Source: a bacterium (GTDB taxonomy: Bacteria; Desulfobacterota; Desulfocorpusculales; Desulfocorpusculum). Taken from it: a stretch of DNA of 64,000 nt. The stretch's first letter is position 1. Each line of letters starts with the position of its first letter. Shown here piece after piece: positions 25,745-34,855 of this stretch. A program made the position numbers and the translations under genes. The stretch spans positions 80,661 through 144,660 of the forward strand of contig JBBFLE010000002.1 in assembly GCA_037481695.1 (NCBI GenBank), read 5' to 3'. The notes under the pieces are model-generated. The model had not been told where the DNA came from, did no database searches, and saw only the letters and a list, made by a program, of their open reading frames with translations.

Positions 25745-26512
25745 ATGGAGGAAAAGGCCTATTACAAGGTTTCTTCGCTGGAGCGAGGGCTTCGAATTCT
25801 GGAGCTTCTTGCACAGCATGGAAGCTTGAAGGTTTCTCAGGTGGCTTCTCTGTTGGGCACGCACAGAAGTGCAGCCCACAGGTTTTTGGCAACACTCAAG
25901 GAGCTGGGTTACGTGGTCCAGGACGCCTCATCCCGCTACAGGCTTTCTTTCCGGCTCTTCGAGATGGGCATCGCCATGGTAAACGCCTTGGGCATCCGGC
26001 AAATAACCAGACCCTTTCTGGAGGAGCTGGCGGAAATCTCAGGTGAGACAGTAAACCTGGGGCACTGGGAAGGGGATGAGATCGTTTACATAGATAAGGT
26101 GAAAAGCAGGGAGGTGCTATTGATGGACCTTGCCATAGGCACCAGGGTTCCCACCTTCTGCTCGGCTATGGGCAAAGCCATACTGGCTCATCGTTCTGAC
26201 GAAGAGATCAGGGTTTTCCTTTCTTCTGCAAAGTTCAAACCCCTGACTCCCAAGACCAACACGGATCCAGAGAGGCTAAGACAAGAGTTGGAACTCATCC
26301 GCCAGAGGGGTTTTGCCACAGACGACGAGGAGATGGTGGCCGGAATTCGCTGCCTGGCTGCACCTGTCTTTGACTATAATGGCAGACCCGAATACGCCAT
26401 AAGCCTCTCTGGCCCCAAATCCAGACTCACAGACCAGAAGCTGGTGGAGCTAAGCAAACATCTCAAGCGTATCTGCGAAGAGCTCTCCAAGAGGCTGGGC
26501 CAGCAGGAGTGA
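25745..26512 (+). CDS. IclR-family transcriptional regulator
   Basis: This 255-residue regulator has an N-terminal winged helix (SLERGLRILELLAQHG, then VSQVASLLGTHRSAAHRFLATLKELGY) and a GAF-like IclR effector domain with LGHWEGDEIVYIDKV, FCSAMGKAILAH, RGFATDDEEMVAGIRCLAAPV. IclR proteins usually repress or activate catabolic genes and bind small carboxylates. ATG 25745 follows AAAAGG at 8 bases; upstream ATGs lack a good site. It is divergent from the second TRAP operon, which it probably controls through the palindrome at 25458-25476. Confidence 0.92.
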   Translation: MEEKAYYKVSSLERGLRILELLAQHGSLKVSQVASLLGTHRSAAHRFLATLKELGYVVQDASSRYRLSFRLFEMGIAMVNALGIRQITRPFLEELAEISGETVNLGHWEGDEIVYIDKVKSREVLLMDLAIGTRVPTFCSAMGKAILAHRSDEEIRVFLSSAKFKPLTPKTNTDPERLRQELELIRQRGFATDDEEMVAGIRCLAAPVFDYNGRPEYAISLSGPKSRLTDQKLVELSKHLKRICEELSKRLGQQE

Positions 26513-26760
26513 CTTCAAAAAAGGCTTATACATCTGACAAGAAACTCCCTGCCTTTCTATGGGAAGTCCTGCCTGGGTTTGATCCTGGAAAAAGGCTGTC
26601 ATTCAATAAAGCACTGGGAAGCATCTCACCACAAACATCACCATCTTGGCTAGGGATCTGCAGTGGCCTACAATTTCAGCTACAGGCATGAAGCTTTGCC
26701 GGAGGCTGGGGGAACAACCCATTGAATTCAAAAGCCTCCAGCATTGTTTAGGTCAAGAGC

Positions 26761-27123
26761 ATGGATGAACTCCAGATCAAAAAGAGGATGAGGGAACAAT
26801 CAGGCCTGGATGCTGAGATCCTTCAGGAGATGGCCGAGGCCCTGGGGAACTCTGGAGAAAGGGTAGAAAAGGCTCTGGCTAGGCTGCAGGAGTCTCTGTC
26901 GCGCATCAATCAGATCAAGGAGAGTTTGGAGCGGGAACCTAAGTCCATGGGAAGCCTGAGCCTCGAGGCCATGCTGGAGAAGGAAGTGCGGTCTTACAAC
27001 TTCCTGAGGCAGGAGGCCATGGAACAGTTCCGCTGGCTCATAATACACAGGGAGGCCCTGGGCATCCGAAACCACGCACAGGTTGCAGAGCAATACCCCA
27101 TACCTCCACCCATAAAATCTTGA
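26761..27123 (+). CDS. Hypothetical coiled-coil protein, 120 aa
   Basis: I do not recognise this family. The chain is highly helical, with heptad-like leucines from residue 12 to 60 (LDAEILQEMAEALGNSGERV...ALARLQESLSRINQIKESLE), followed by LEAMLEKEVRSYNFLRQEAMEQFRWLIIHREALG and a Pro-rich end. Native codon use argues for a real gene, but the ribosome site is weak. It stands alone between the IclR gene and the convergent uvrC. Confidence 0.6.
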   Translation: MDELQIKKRMREQSGLDAEILQEMAEALGNSGERVEKALARLQESLSRINQIKESLEREPKSMGSLSLEAMLEKEVRSYNFLRQEAMEQFRWLIIHREALGIRNHAQVAEQYPIPPPIKS

Positions 27124-27199
27124 ACAGGATTCAGCCTGGCCTTATTTATCCACAGATGCTGAAGGCCGCCCCTCAACTCTTGGCCATGCCCTTTTTGGC

Positions 27200-29017
27200 T
27201 CAGGGTCCTTGCTCCTCATGCAGGGCCTCATAAATTCGCCTGGCCATGCTCATGGAGATCCCTGGCACTTCTGCCAGCTCCTCTTCAGTTGCCTCCAGGA
27301 TCTTCTTTAGGCTTCCCAGATGGCGAAGAAGGGCCTTTCGTCTGACAGGGCCTACCCCCGGCACCTTATCCAGCGGAGAACTGAACCTACTGATGCTCCT
27401 TCGCTTCCTGTGTCTTGATATGGCGAAACGATGGGCCTCATCTCGCAATTGCTGGAGAACTCTAAGGGGGGCTGCTCCGGCTGCTATGGGAATAGCATCC
27501 TTTCGGCCAGGCACAAAGAGCCGGTCAAATCCTGCCCCGCCTTCCCTGTCCCTGGCCTTGGCCAGGGCCACCACTTCCGTTTCTGATATCCCCAGGTCTT
27601 TTAACACACTCAAGGCCACATGCAGCTGCCCTTTGCCCCCGTCCACCAGGATGAGATCCGGAAGTGAGCCTTCCTTGGTCTTTCTTACCAGATGACGCCT
27701 GATCACTTCATACATCATGGCATAATCATCTGGCTGGGAAGATATCCTCACAGAATAGGTTCTGTACATGGAGGGCTCTGGAGCGCCTTCCACAAAGCGA
27801 ACCGCCGAGCCCACGGAATCCTGGCCCCCAAGGTTGGAGATATCAAAGGCATCTATGATTCTGGGGGGTCTGCTCAGACCCAGCCGCCTGACAAGCTCCT
27901 GGGCTGTTTGGGACCAGCCATTGGCTTGCATGGGAGCCAGCTCGGCGTTTTGTTTGGCCATCTCCAGCAGGCCCTTTGCCTCTCCCCTGATGGGGGTTTT
28001 TATCCTGACTCTGCAGCCTGAGAGCTCTGCCAGCCATTCCTCCAAGATGGCAGCTTGCTCTTTTAAAGACACGGGCACCAGGATCACGGGAGGGGGTATG
28101 CGGCCTGCTCCGTAGAACTGCTGCAAGAAGGAACCAATGACTTCTGCATCCTCCAGTGGAGTCGGCGAAATGGGGAAGCTCAACCTTTCCCAGAGCTTTC
28201 CTCCTTTTATCCTGAGCACAGCCACGTTTCCCTCCATTCCAACCCTGTGAAGCCCCACCACGTCCTGGTCTCCTCCCATGGGCTTGTCCACTTTTTGGGC
28301 CTCGATGGTGCGCTCCACCTCCCTTATCTGATCTCTCAGGCGCGCTGCCTCCTCAAACTTCAAATCCTGCGAGGCTTTCTTCATCCTCCTCTCCAGGTGC
28401 TTTAGGAGTTCTCTGGAACGGCCCTGGAGAAACATCACCGCCTCTTGAACCCTGAGTAAATACTCCTGCTGGCTTATTGTTCCGCGGCAAACCCCAGCAC
28501 AGCGCCCCATCTGTTGGTTGAGGCAGGTCCTCTTTGCATGCTTGAGCTGAGAATCCTTGCAGGTGCGTAGGCCCATGTGCCGCTGCAAGAGCCTCATGGT
28601 TTGCCTTGCAGCATGAGCCGAGGCGTATGGCCCGAAATAGAGGGCCCCATCTTTGGGAGGTCTTCGGGCCATGCTCAACCTGGGGAAGGGGTGGGTGGTA
28701 TCCAGCCTTATGTGGAGATAGTCCTTGTCATCCCTGAACCTGAGGTTGTACCTGGGATGGTATTTTTTTATGAGATTGTTCTCCAGGATGAGGGCTTCTT
28801 TTTCGGTGGTGGTGACCATCACCTCTATCTTCCCCAGGTCCCTCAAAAGATATCTCACAAGGGCTCTTGTATCACCCCCTTGCCTGAAATAGGAGCGGAC
28901 CCTTGCCCTCAGGTCCTTGGCCTTGCCCACATAGATGACCTGCCCCTGCGAATCCTTCATCAGGTAAACACCAGGGCATTTGGGCAACCCTTTGAGCTTC
29001 TCTGTGTCAAAAGCCAT
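27200..29017 (-). CDS. uvrC: Excinuclease ABC subunit C
   Basis: This 605-residue dual-incision nuclease of nucleotide excision repair has an N-terminal GIY-YIG nuclease (PGVYLMKDSQGQVIYVGKAKDLRARVRSY), a central Cys-containing region CLNQQMGRCAGVC and a UVR motif (ERRMKKASQDLKFEEAARLRDQI). The C-terminal RNase H-like half follows, with FDISNLGGQDSVGSAV and LILVDGGKGQL. It ends in tandem helix-hairpin-helix motifs (VPGVGPVRRKALLRHLGSL). ATG 29017 follows GGGGGAGTGA and gives the standard N-terminus; a 44-residue longer frame is rejected. Confidence 0.95.
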   Translation of the reverse strand: MAFDTEKLKGLPKCPGVYLMKDSQGQVIYVGKAKDLRARVRSYFRQGGDTRALVRYLLRDLGKIEVMVTTTEKEALILENNLIKKYHPRYNLRFRDDKDYLHIRLDTTHPFPRLSMARRPPKDGALYFGPYASAHAARQTMRLLQRHMGLRTCKDSQLKHAKRTCLNQQMGRCAGVCRGTISQQEYLLRVQEAVMFLQGRSRELLKHLERRMKKASQDLKFEEAARLRDQIREVERTIEAQKVDKPMGGDQDVVGLHRVGMEGNVAVLRIKGGKLWERLSFPISPTPLEDAEVIGSFLQQFYGAGRIPPPVILVPVSLKEQAAILEEWLAELSGCRVRIKTPIRGEAKGLLEMAKQNAELAPMQANGWSQTAQELVRRLGLSRPPRIIDAFDISNLGGQDSVGSAVRFVEGAPEPSMYRTYSVRISSQPDDYAMMYEVIRRHLVRKTKEGSLPDLILVDGGKGQLHVALSVLKDLGISETEVVALAKARDREGGAGFDRLFVPGRKDAIPIAAGAAPLRVLQQLRDEAHRFAISRHRKRRSISRFSSPLDKVPGVGPVRRKALLRHLGSLKKILEATEEELAEVPGISMSMARRIYEALHEEQGP

Positions 29018-29367
29018 ATCCGACTCACTCCCCCCTGTCTTCTTTGGGCTCACCTCTAGCTCTCGCCTCGAGAGTTCCTTTCCCACTGCGCAAAGTCTCC
29101 AAGGGGGAAAAACGATGCTCCACACCTGGCCTTTTGCCACCTCATTCATTCTAACCCGACTGTTGGGTCAAAACAGCCGGACAAGACTCTCTGGCCCGCA
29201 TGATTGGCCATGCGTTAATCATGCAGGCTGACTTAACAGAGCAGATCAAGGGACACTGGTTATTTTTCAAGATAAAAAGGGGCAATGGGAGAAAATGAAC
29301 CCACCAAGCAAAGCACGACTAAGCTTTATCAAAATCCATTCAGAAGGAGAATGTAAAAAATCTGCCC
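29018..29367. other. Gap between uvrC and tRNA-Lys
   Basis: About 350 bases upstream of uvrC, downstream of the tRNA terminator. It should contain the uvrC promoter. I found no clear coding frame, repeat or RNA gene. Confidence 0.5.
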
Positions 29368-29403
29368 AAAAAAAGGGGCCGGCATAGTGCCCTGGCCCCT
29401 TTG
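29368..29403 (-). terminator. Intrinsic terminator of the tRNA gene cluster
   Basis: On the minus strand AAAGGGGCC and GGCCCCTTT form a 9-bp stem around a 13-base loop, followed by a run of T. It begins a few bases after the tRNA-Lys CCA end and ends the His-Arg-Lys transcript. Confidence 0.85.
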
Positions 29404-29409
29404 TTTCCT

Positions 29410-29486
29410 TGGTGAGCGGCGAAGGAATCGAACCTTCAACCTACGGATTAAGAGTCCGTTGCTCTGCCTAATTGAGCTAGCCGCCC
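29410..29486 (-). tRNA. tRNA-Lys (anticodon CTT), CCA encoded
   Basis: A full cloverleaf is visible: acceptor GGGCGGC/GCCGCTC (one G-T pair), D arm GCTC...GAGC, anticodon stem ACGGA/TCCGT with loop CTCTTAA (anticodon CTT), T arm GAAGG TTCGATT CCTTC. The 3' ACCA is encoded. It is the last tRNA before the terminator. Confidence 0.95.
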
Positions 29487-29715
29487 CCATGCGCACACTT
29501 TGCATCCGCGCACTGTCTATTGATGCTAACTCAATACAGGAGGCTTTGCAAGACCCGCGCTTTGTCTGCAAGGCCTTCTTTCTTCTCCATGGCCTGGAAT
29601 ATCTTCTCACAGGCTCCATGTCCAGAGGATTCTCTTTTGTCATTGAGGGCCTGGCTTGATGGTAATCAAGGGGCAAGTATTGGGTGTGCTTGAGAAATTA
29701 TGGCTTTTTTGAAAG

Positions 29716-29789
<74 letters not shown>

Positions 29790-29849
29790 CTTGAGGGTAA
29801 GACTTCTTTTCCCCTCCCGATGCCTGGGCAGGCTTGGAGTTGGAAAGCT

Positions 29850-29927
29850 TGGGGTGAGTGAAGGGACTCGAACCCTCGACCCCCAGGGCCACAACCTGGT
29901 GCTCTGGCCAACTGAGCTACACTCACC
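29850..29927 (-). tRNA. tRNA-His (anticodon GTG), CCA encoded
   Basis: Acceptor GTGAGTG/CACTCAC with the extra 5' G typical of tRNA-His facing discriminator C. Anticodon stem CCAGG/CCTGG, loop TTGTGGC (anticodon GTG), T arm GAGGG TTCGAGT CCCTT. CCA is encoded. First gene of the three-tRNA unit. Confidence 0.95.
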
Positions 29928-30127
29928 ATCCCGCACGGCCTTTCCACCTGAGTGAATCTTGCAGGTGGATTGGACGCATGGCAAATATCATACGGCCCGG
30001 GCAAAAGGAAAGCAAGCCTGGAATGGACCGCTCATGACGTGCAATAATGCCAGGATGGAGTTGTTGAGGGCCTCTGTGAATGGGGAGGCCAAATTCTTTG
30101 GTATTCCAGGAGATGTCTTTCCATCTC

Positions 30128-31279
30128 ATGAATCTCTCCAAGGCAATCCTCTTTTACGCAACCTTCTTCAGCCTTTACGCAGCAATCAATCTTTACGTGT
30201 TTTTTGGTTTGAAAAGAGCGCTTCTTCCCCAGTGGGGAACTTCAAGGGTGTTCACCGTGCTTTTTGTTTTGGTGGCAACTTCCTTTGTATTGGGTAGAAC
30301 CATCGAGAATTACTGGATATCACCCCTATCAAGTGTTCTCATATGGATCGGATCTTTCTGGTTTGCAGCCATGCTATACCTTTCCGTGGGTTTCTTGGGC
30401 TTGGACCTTTTGCGAATGGGATGCAACCTTCTTGGGGGAAGCGGGCTTGTCTTGAAGACCGAGAAAATTGTAAGGCAAGCCGTGTTCTTCATCACATGTG
30501 TGCTCATTTTGACAGGATACCTAAATGGGCTGAGCCCCAGGCTCAAGACCCTGGAGATAAGCCTCCAGGGCACTGGGCAGGACACCCGCACCTTTGAAAT
30601 ACTGGTAGCCTCGGACATCCATCTGGGCACCATAGTCAGGGAAAAGAGGATAGAGCACCTCATCAGGGCCGTGGAAGAGCTTCAGCCCGACCTGGTTCTT
30701 TTTCCCGGGGATGTGCTGGATGAGGATCCCCAGACCGTGATGGATGACTCGGTGGGAAACCTGCTTCGTTCCATCAAGGCCAAGTACGGGGTGTTCGCCA
30801 TTACGGGCAACCACGAGTACATAGGAGGAGTGGAGCGGGCCTGCCGCTATCTGGAAGAACACGGTATAAAGCTCTTGAGGGATCAGGCGGTGCTGGTGGA
30901 GGGGCTCTTTTATATCGTAGGAAGGGAGGACAGAAGCATCAGCCGTTTTACCCAGGAGAAGAGAAAATCTCTCCAGGAGCTACTGGCTCCCCTTGACAGA
31001 AGGCTTCCGGTCATCCTCATGGATCACCAGCCTTTTGAACTACAGGAGGCAAGCTCGGCAGGGGTTGCACTTCAGCTCTCGGGCCACACTCATCATGGCC
31101 AGCTTTGGCCTCTGAACCTGATCACATCACTGATTTACGAATTGAGCTGGGGTTATCTCAAGAAAGGAGAGACCCATTTCTACGTCTCGAGCGGGTACGG
31201 AACATGGGGTCCTCCAGTTCGTATAGGAAACCACCCCGAGATGCTGCTGCTTCGCTTGACATTGAAGGCAAGGCCATAG
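30128..31279 (+). CDS. Membrane-anchored metallophosphoesterase (calcineurin-like)
   Basis: The N-terminal 150 residues contain four to five hydrophobic helices (KAILFYATFFSLYAAINLY, FVLVATSFVLG, SFWFAAMLYLSVGFLGL and AVFFITCVLILTGYL). The C-terminal domain is a two-metal phosphoesterase with ASDIHLG, FPGDVLDE, GNHEY, MDHQP and GHTHHGQ in order. Its pattern resembles YkuE/YaeI-like phosphodiesterases acting on lipid-linked or cell-envelope substrates. ATG 30128 is one option; ATG 30113 lies directly after AGGAG, and ATG 30080 is further upstream. Confidence 0.9.
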   Translation: MNLSKAILFYATFFSLYAAINLYVFFGLKRALLPQWGTSRVFTVLFVLVATSFVLGRTIENYWISPLSSVLIWIGSFWFAAMLYLSVGFLGLDLLRMGCNLLGGSGLVLKTEKIVRQAVFFITCVLILTGYLNGLSPRLKTLEISLQGTGQDTRTFEILVASDIHLGTIVREKRIEHLIRAVEELQPDLVLFPGDVLDEDPQTVMDDSVGNLLRSIKAKYGVFAITGNHEYIGGVERACRYLEEHGIKLLRDQAVLVEGLFYIVGREDRSISRFTQEKRKSLQELLAPLDRRLPVILMDHQPFELQEASSAGVALQLSGHTHHGQLWPLNLITSLIYELSWGYLKKGETHFYVSSGYGTWGPPVRIGNHPEMLLLRLTLKARP

Positions 31280-31292
31280 GCCTCGGCCTTTT

Positions 31293-32138
31293 TCAAATCC
31301 AACGACTCCGGCTGCGCACCCTGAGGTATTTCAGGACCTCGGGATCTGCTCTGAAGGGAGATGGCTGATTTGAGGGGATCTGCAAGGAAAGCTCCTGGGC
31401 AAAAGGGGTCCCCTTAAGCTTGAGGTTATAAGCTTTTATCATCAGATGCTCCAGGCTAAGCACATCCTGGACATTGTATGCCAGTAGAGTCTCCAGAAAT
31501 CTGGAATCCCTCTTTCTGAGAAAAGCCTCCCATAGAAGCACTGCAAAGAAGCCGTCCAGACCTTCCAAGTCCCCGCGCTCCATTCCCATGGCCTTCTCAC
31601 AGGCCTTGAGCCCACCCCTGTAGCCCAAACCAGCCAGAAGAAACCTCAGGTCTATGTGCACCTGATCCAGGCAAAGCCCCATGTGTTCCTTTATGAAGGG
31701 CAGATCAAAGCACCTCCCGTTGTAAGTGACGATCACTCTGTAACCCTTTATGTCCTGAGCGAATTCCCAGAGGTTATCACCCTGAACATAGGTTCTTATA
31801 TTCTGCCCGTCGTAAAGGGCTATGGTGGTTATGTGATCCTGCCCACACCACATGCCTGTTGTTTCTATGTCCAGATATGCAGTGCTTTGGCGAAATTCCG
31901 GAAAAAGCCTCCAGAGTTCCCTTGAAGGCAAGCCACGGGCGAAAAAGTGGGGATCCTGGGCCTCCAGCCTCATGGTGGACTCCAGGGTCTTCTGGCGCAA
32001 AAAGCCCGGAAAACCTAAGGACTCCAGCCTAGGCCCGAGTGCCAGGAGTTCCTCCCATCCCAGGATTCCCTTTCTCCAAAGAGCCCTTTCGGTCTTGATG
32101 CCCACCCCTGGAATGTGCACAAAAGTATTACGCAGCAT
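31293..32138 (-). CDS. YprB-like RNase H-fold exonuclease domain protein
   Basis: This 281-residue protein has a DnaQ/RNase H-like fold: DIETTGMW (two acidic metal ligands), VTYNGRCFDLPFIKEH (third Asp), and YNVQDVLSLEHL (last Asp). An N-terminal NTFVHIPGVGIKTERALWRKGI stretch resembles a helix-hairpin-helix and should bind DNA or RNA. It belongs to the YprB ribonuclease H-like group, whose biological substrate is unclear. ATG 32138 follows AGGCAGG. It lies 47 bases after the selenoprotein gene in the same direction. Confidence 0.85.
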   Translation of the reverse strand: MLRNTFVHIPGVGIKTERALWRKGILGWEELLALGPRLESLGFPGFLRQKTLESTMRLEAQDPHFFARGLPSRELWRLFPEFRQSTAYLDIETTGMWCGQDHITTIALYDGQNIRTYVQGDNLWEFAQDIKGYRVIVTYNGRCFDLPFIKEHMGLCLDQVHIDLRFLLAGLGYRGGLKACEKAMGMERGDLEGLDGFFAVLLWEAFLRKRDSRFLETLLAYNVQDVLSLEHLMIKAYNLKLKGTPFAQELSLQIPSNQPSPFRADPEVLKYLRVRSRSRWI

Positions 32139-32185
32139 CAGCCTGCCTTGCACCCGCAACTACACTACCTGATGGCCTTGGAGGG

Positions 32186-33085
32186 CTAGGCTCTGGTTTG
32201 ACCCTGCTCTGCCTCCCTCCTTCTGGCTGCTTTCAGTTCTTCCAAGTAGTATTTGATCAGCGGGGACATCTCAGGGGGTTGCCAGTCCGTGCTCTTGGGC
32301 TCCTCGGGCCAAGTGAAGGGCAGGTGCCTTACTTCTCCCGGCTCTCTAGCATTCTCCAAAACCTCCAGGGCAGCCAGCAGAACTCTTCGCTGCCCCTGCC
32401 TGTCATGTACCTGTCCCACGGGCCTTCCGAAGGGGTACTCTATGGCAGCAGTTCTGGGGATGCCGACAACCCTGTGGAAGGTCCATATGGAATTCAGAAC
32501 CAGAGTAGAAAATCCCTTCTCTTCCAGATAACGACCGGCCAGTCCCACGGACTGGCAGCAGAAGGGTCAGGCCGGGAAGAGCATCACAGCATCCACACCC
32601 TCCTGCTTCATCCTGGGCACCATGGGAGCTATGGCAGTCTCCAGGAACTCTGTGCTTTGCCACTGAAACCCGTAAAAGGAATATGAGGAAGGGGCCAGCT
32701 TCCCTATGACACCCTCGGCCTCCAGCTCCTCCATGCGCTGCAGCGGGAGCATCACGTTTATGTCCTGTTTTATCCATTTGGTGTTTATGTGCAAATGGTT
32801 AACATCTATCTCATCCGAAGTGGTCCCCCTGGGTATGACCCTGTAAGAACGGTCTCCCCAAAGGGGTTCTCTTTTTTCCCTCTCCATGTCGAATGGCGGA
32901 TCGCTCTTCAGGCTTATTCCTGAGCTGGTGACCAAGGATATGGTGCACTCCCTGAGGGGTTTGGAAAGCGGGGTCCAGGGGATTTCTCCTTTGTATTCCT
33001 CAGTTCCGATGAAGGTTCTTACCCAAGCCGCCAGACTGGGCGGCAGAAACCTGTAAGCATCCACGGTCTTTGGAGTCTCCTGCAT
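32186..33085 (-). CDS. Selenoprotein of the glycine/sarcosine/betaine reductase component B (GrdB) family, in-frame TGA = Sec
   Basis: One 299-residue protein is interrupted by an in-frame TGA at 32567-32569 (codon 173). Conceptual reading gives MKQEGVDAVMLFPA-U-PFCCQSVGLAGRYLEEKG, a UxxC redox motif where non-selenium homologs have CxxC. The frame, codon use and family match run straight through. The upstream half has YRFLPPSLAAWVRTFIG, GISLKSDPPFDMEREKREP, VNHLHINTKW and SYSFYGFQW; the downstream half has EYPFGRPVGQV. A hairpin stands 10 bases after the TGA. Start ATG 33085 follows GGGAGG. Family members are redox selenoproteins; this stand-alone version lacks GrdE, GrdA and GrdC neighbours, so its substrate is unknown. 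Alternative: a real stop and two genes, judged unlikely. Confidence 0.88.
32538..32556 (-). promoter_or_regulatory. Candidate bacterial SECIS hairpin
   Basis: Directly after the in-frame TGA, within the coding sequence, GCCAGTCC and GGACTGGC form a perfect 8-bp stem with loop GTG. The loop begins 18 bases after the TGA, within the spacing window known for bacterial SECIS elements (a G in the apical loop 16-37 bases downstream). It should recruit SelB with Sec-tRNA. Confidence 0.75.
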
Positions 33086-33285
33086 TCCCATCCTCCCGAG
33101 ATTGATTTGAAGGGGTCTAGGCAGGTTCTTAAGCTATCACCCGGCCACAATCCATGTCAATCCGGCCTTCATGATTCACAATCAGTGATCAATGCAGGCT
33201 AGCCTGAACAGATCCTGGGATGAGCTCATTTTGGCTTAAATACAGCCTGATCTTTCCTGAAGAGGCATTCCACGGCCCGGGCCTG

Positions 33286-33699
33286 TCACCTCCCCTTGGC
33301 TGCACACCGATCTTTCCCCTTGCAGTACTCCTGGCTCCGGCACACCGACTTCCAAGCGCACCCCAGGCAGAACCTCTCCCACCATTGGCTGAAGCAGCTC
33401 CTTAGCCTTTCCCCCAGCTCCTCCCAGGAGATAGTATCTTGGGGCCTTACTTTCAGTAGCTCCATGGCTGCCTGATCCATGGCACTTATCTCTTCTTCCC
33501 AACCCGGGCCATGTTCACAAAGCCCCTCTTTCATGGAGGGGCAAAAGGCGCAGACCTGGTCTGCCCCCAGGACCACGCTCACCCCCTCCTGTTGGGCCTC
33601 AATCACCAAGGAGCGCAGATTGGCCCCGTAACTGGGGGGAAATCCCTCCCCCTGGTAAAATCTAAGGCACACCAGATGGTGCCCCCTGAGACGAATCAT
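33286..33699 (-). CDS. DUF1284 cysteine-rich protein
   Basis: This 137-residue protein starts IRLRGHHLVCLRFYQGEGF, the DUF1284 opening. It has a cysteine-rich pattern (VCAFCPSMKEGLCEHG, then FCLGCAWKSVCRSQEYCKG) suggesting Fe-S or zinc binding. Function of the family is unknown. It lies upstream of the selenoprotein gene on the same strand after about 200 bases. Confidence 0.85.
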   Translation of the reverse strand: MIRLRGHHLVCLRFYQGEGFPPSYGANLRSLVIEAQQEGVSVVLGADQVCAFCPSMKEGLCEHGPGWEEEISAMDQAAMELLKVRPQDTISWEELGERLRSCFSQWWERFCLGCAWKSVCRSQEYCKGKDRCAAKGR

Positions 33700-33946
33700 G
33701 TGCCCTCTTCTCCCCTTTTTTCTTTGGAAAAAGTGCAGCCCTTCCAGCCCTGTACCTCACATCATCCGGTAGCAATTCATGGTGTGTCTTTCCACGCCTC
33801 GAGGCGAGTCCTCTTTTGTCCTGGGACCTGCTTATCTCTTCCTGCTTGGCGCAGAGGTTTAGTTCTCAAGCTGTCCCAGCGTAGAGTATGACCCGAAGCA
33901 TGACCTCCAAGCCCACCACCCACCTCAAGTCCTTGGGGCCATTCAT

Positions 33947-34855
33947 TCATGCCAGCCTGGTTACATCCTCGGCCACCTTTGGGAAATCCCTCAGCATCAT
34001 CACGTCATGGCCCGGAAAGATCAAATCCAAGGAGGTCTTGGCTCTGAGTTTCTCATAGCTCTCCAGCCAGGCCAACATGTCTGTGATCAGGCAGCTCGGG
34101 ATGTCATCTCTGAAACTCTTGTGGATGTGTGCACAATCAGAGGCCAGGATAAGCCTTCCTCTGTTAGTTTGGACCATTACCGCCTGAAGCCCTACCGTGT
34201 GCCCTGGAACCAAGAGCAATTCCATCCCAGGAGCTATGGAACAATCCCCATCCACCAGCACCAACTGCTTGCTTCCTTGTAGCTTAGCCAGGGCCTGGTT
34301 GGCCAAAAAATCCGTCATCGTCTGGAAGGGTTTTTTCTTGGACAGAGGATTTTTCATCCAGAAATCAAACTCCTTTTTTTGCACATAGAACCTGGCCTTG
34401 GGAAAAGCCCTGGGGAAAACCTCCATGCCCCCCACATGGTCAAAGTGGATATGGGTGATGATCACCTTGCTTACCTGCTCTGGGTCTATGCCAAGACGCG
34501 CCAGTGCTTCCAAAGGATTCACGTAGTTCCTGAGTTGCCTTCTGCCTGCTTCTGTGGGTCCGGCTCCTGTGTCAACCAAGGTGGTGTCACCGGTTTTGGA
34601 GCGAATAGCCCAAAAGTAGTAGTTACGTTCTATATCCTGATCCCACCCCTCCATCCACAGCACCATGGCCAATTTGCTGGTGAAAGGGCCTGCATATTTC
34701 AGGGCATAGACCTCATATCTCTCAGACAAAGCCCCACTTTCCAACACTTCCCCCCTTTTCCCCAACCTTGCTTTCCCAGCCTCACCCCATGCTGTCGCAC
34801 CAGCAGAGGGCAATTCCCCACCGCTGTTTTCTGCCATGACCGGCCAACTCCTCAT
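33947..34855 (-). CDS. Metallo-beta-lactamase-fold hydrolase, AHL-lactonase-like
   Basis: This 302-residue MBL-fold enzyme has THIHFDHVGG (HxHxDH metal motif), then GHTVGLQAV, LASDCAHIH and IFPGHDVMM providing the remaining ligands. Ordering resembles N-acyl homoserine lactonases (AiiA-like) and related lactonases; quorum-quenching function is not implied by sequence alone. The first 35 residues are low-complexity and probably not part of the fold. ATG 34855 overlaps the upstream nuclease stop as ATGA; ATG 34837 (GAGGAG upstream) is an alternative. Confidence 0.85.
   Translation of the reverse strand: MRSWPVMAENSGGELPSAGATAWGEAGKARLGKRGEVLESGALSERYEVYALKYAGPFTSKLAMVLWMEGWDQDIERNYYFWAIRSKTGDTTLVDTGAGPTEAGRRQLRNYVNPLEALARLGIDPEQVSKVIITHIHFDHVGGMEVFPRAFPKARFYVQKKEFDFWMKNPLSKKKPFQTMTDFLANQALAKLQGSKQLVLVDGDCSIAPGMELLLVPGHTVGLQAVMVQTNRGRLILASDCAHIHKSFRDDIPSCLITDMLAWLESYEKLRAKTSLDLIFPGHDVMMLRDFPKVAEDVTRLA

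Noticed and set aside
26509..26691. Forward frame after the IclR gene
   Set aside because: It overlaps the IclR stop, has no ribosome site and lacks any recognisable pattern.
32186..32548. A separate 120-residue gene
   Set aside because: It is in phase with the upstream frame across a TGA, continues its family motifs, and starts at a GTG inside the conserved segment; better read as the C-terminal half of a selenoprotein.
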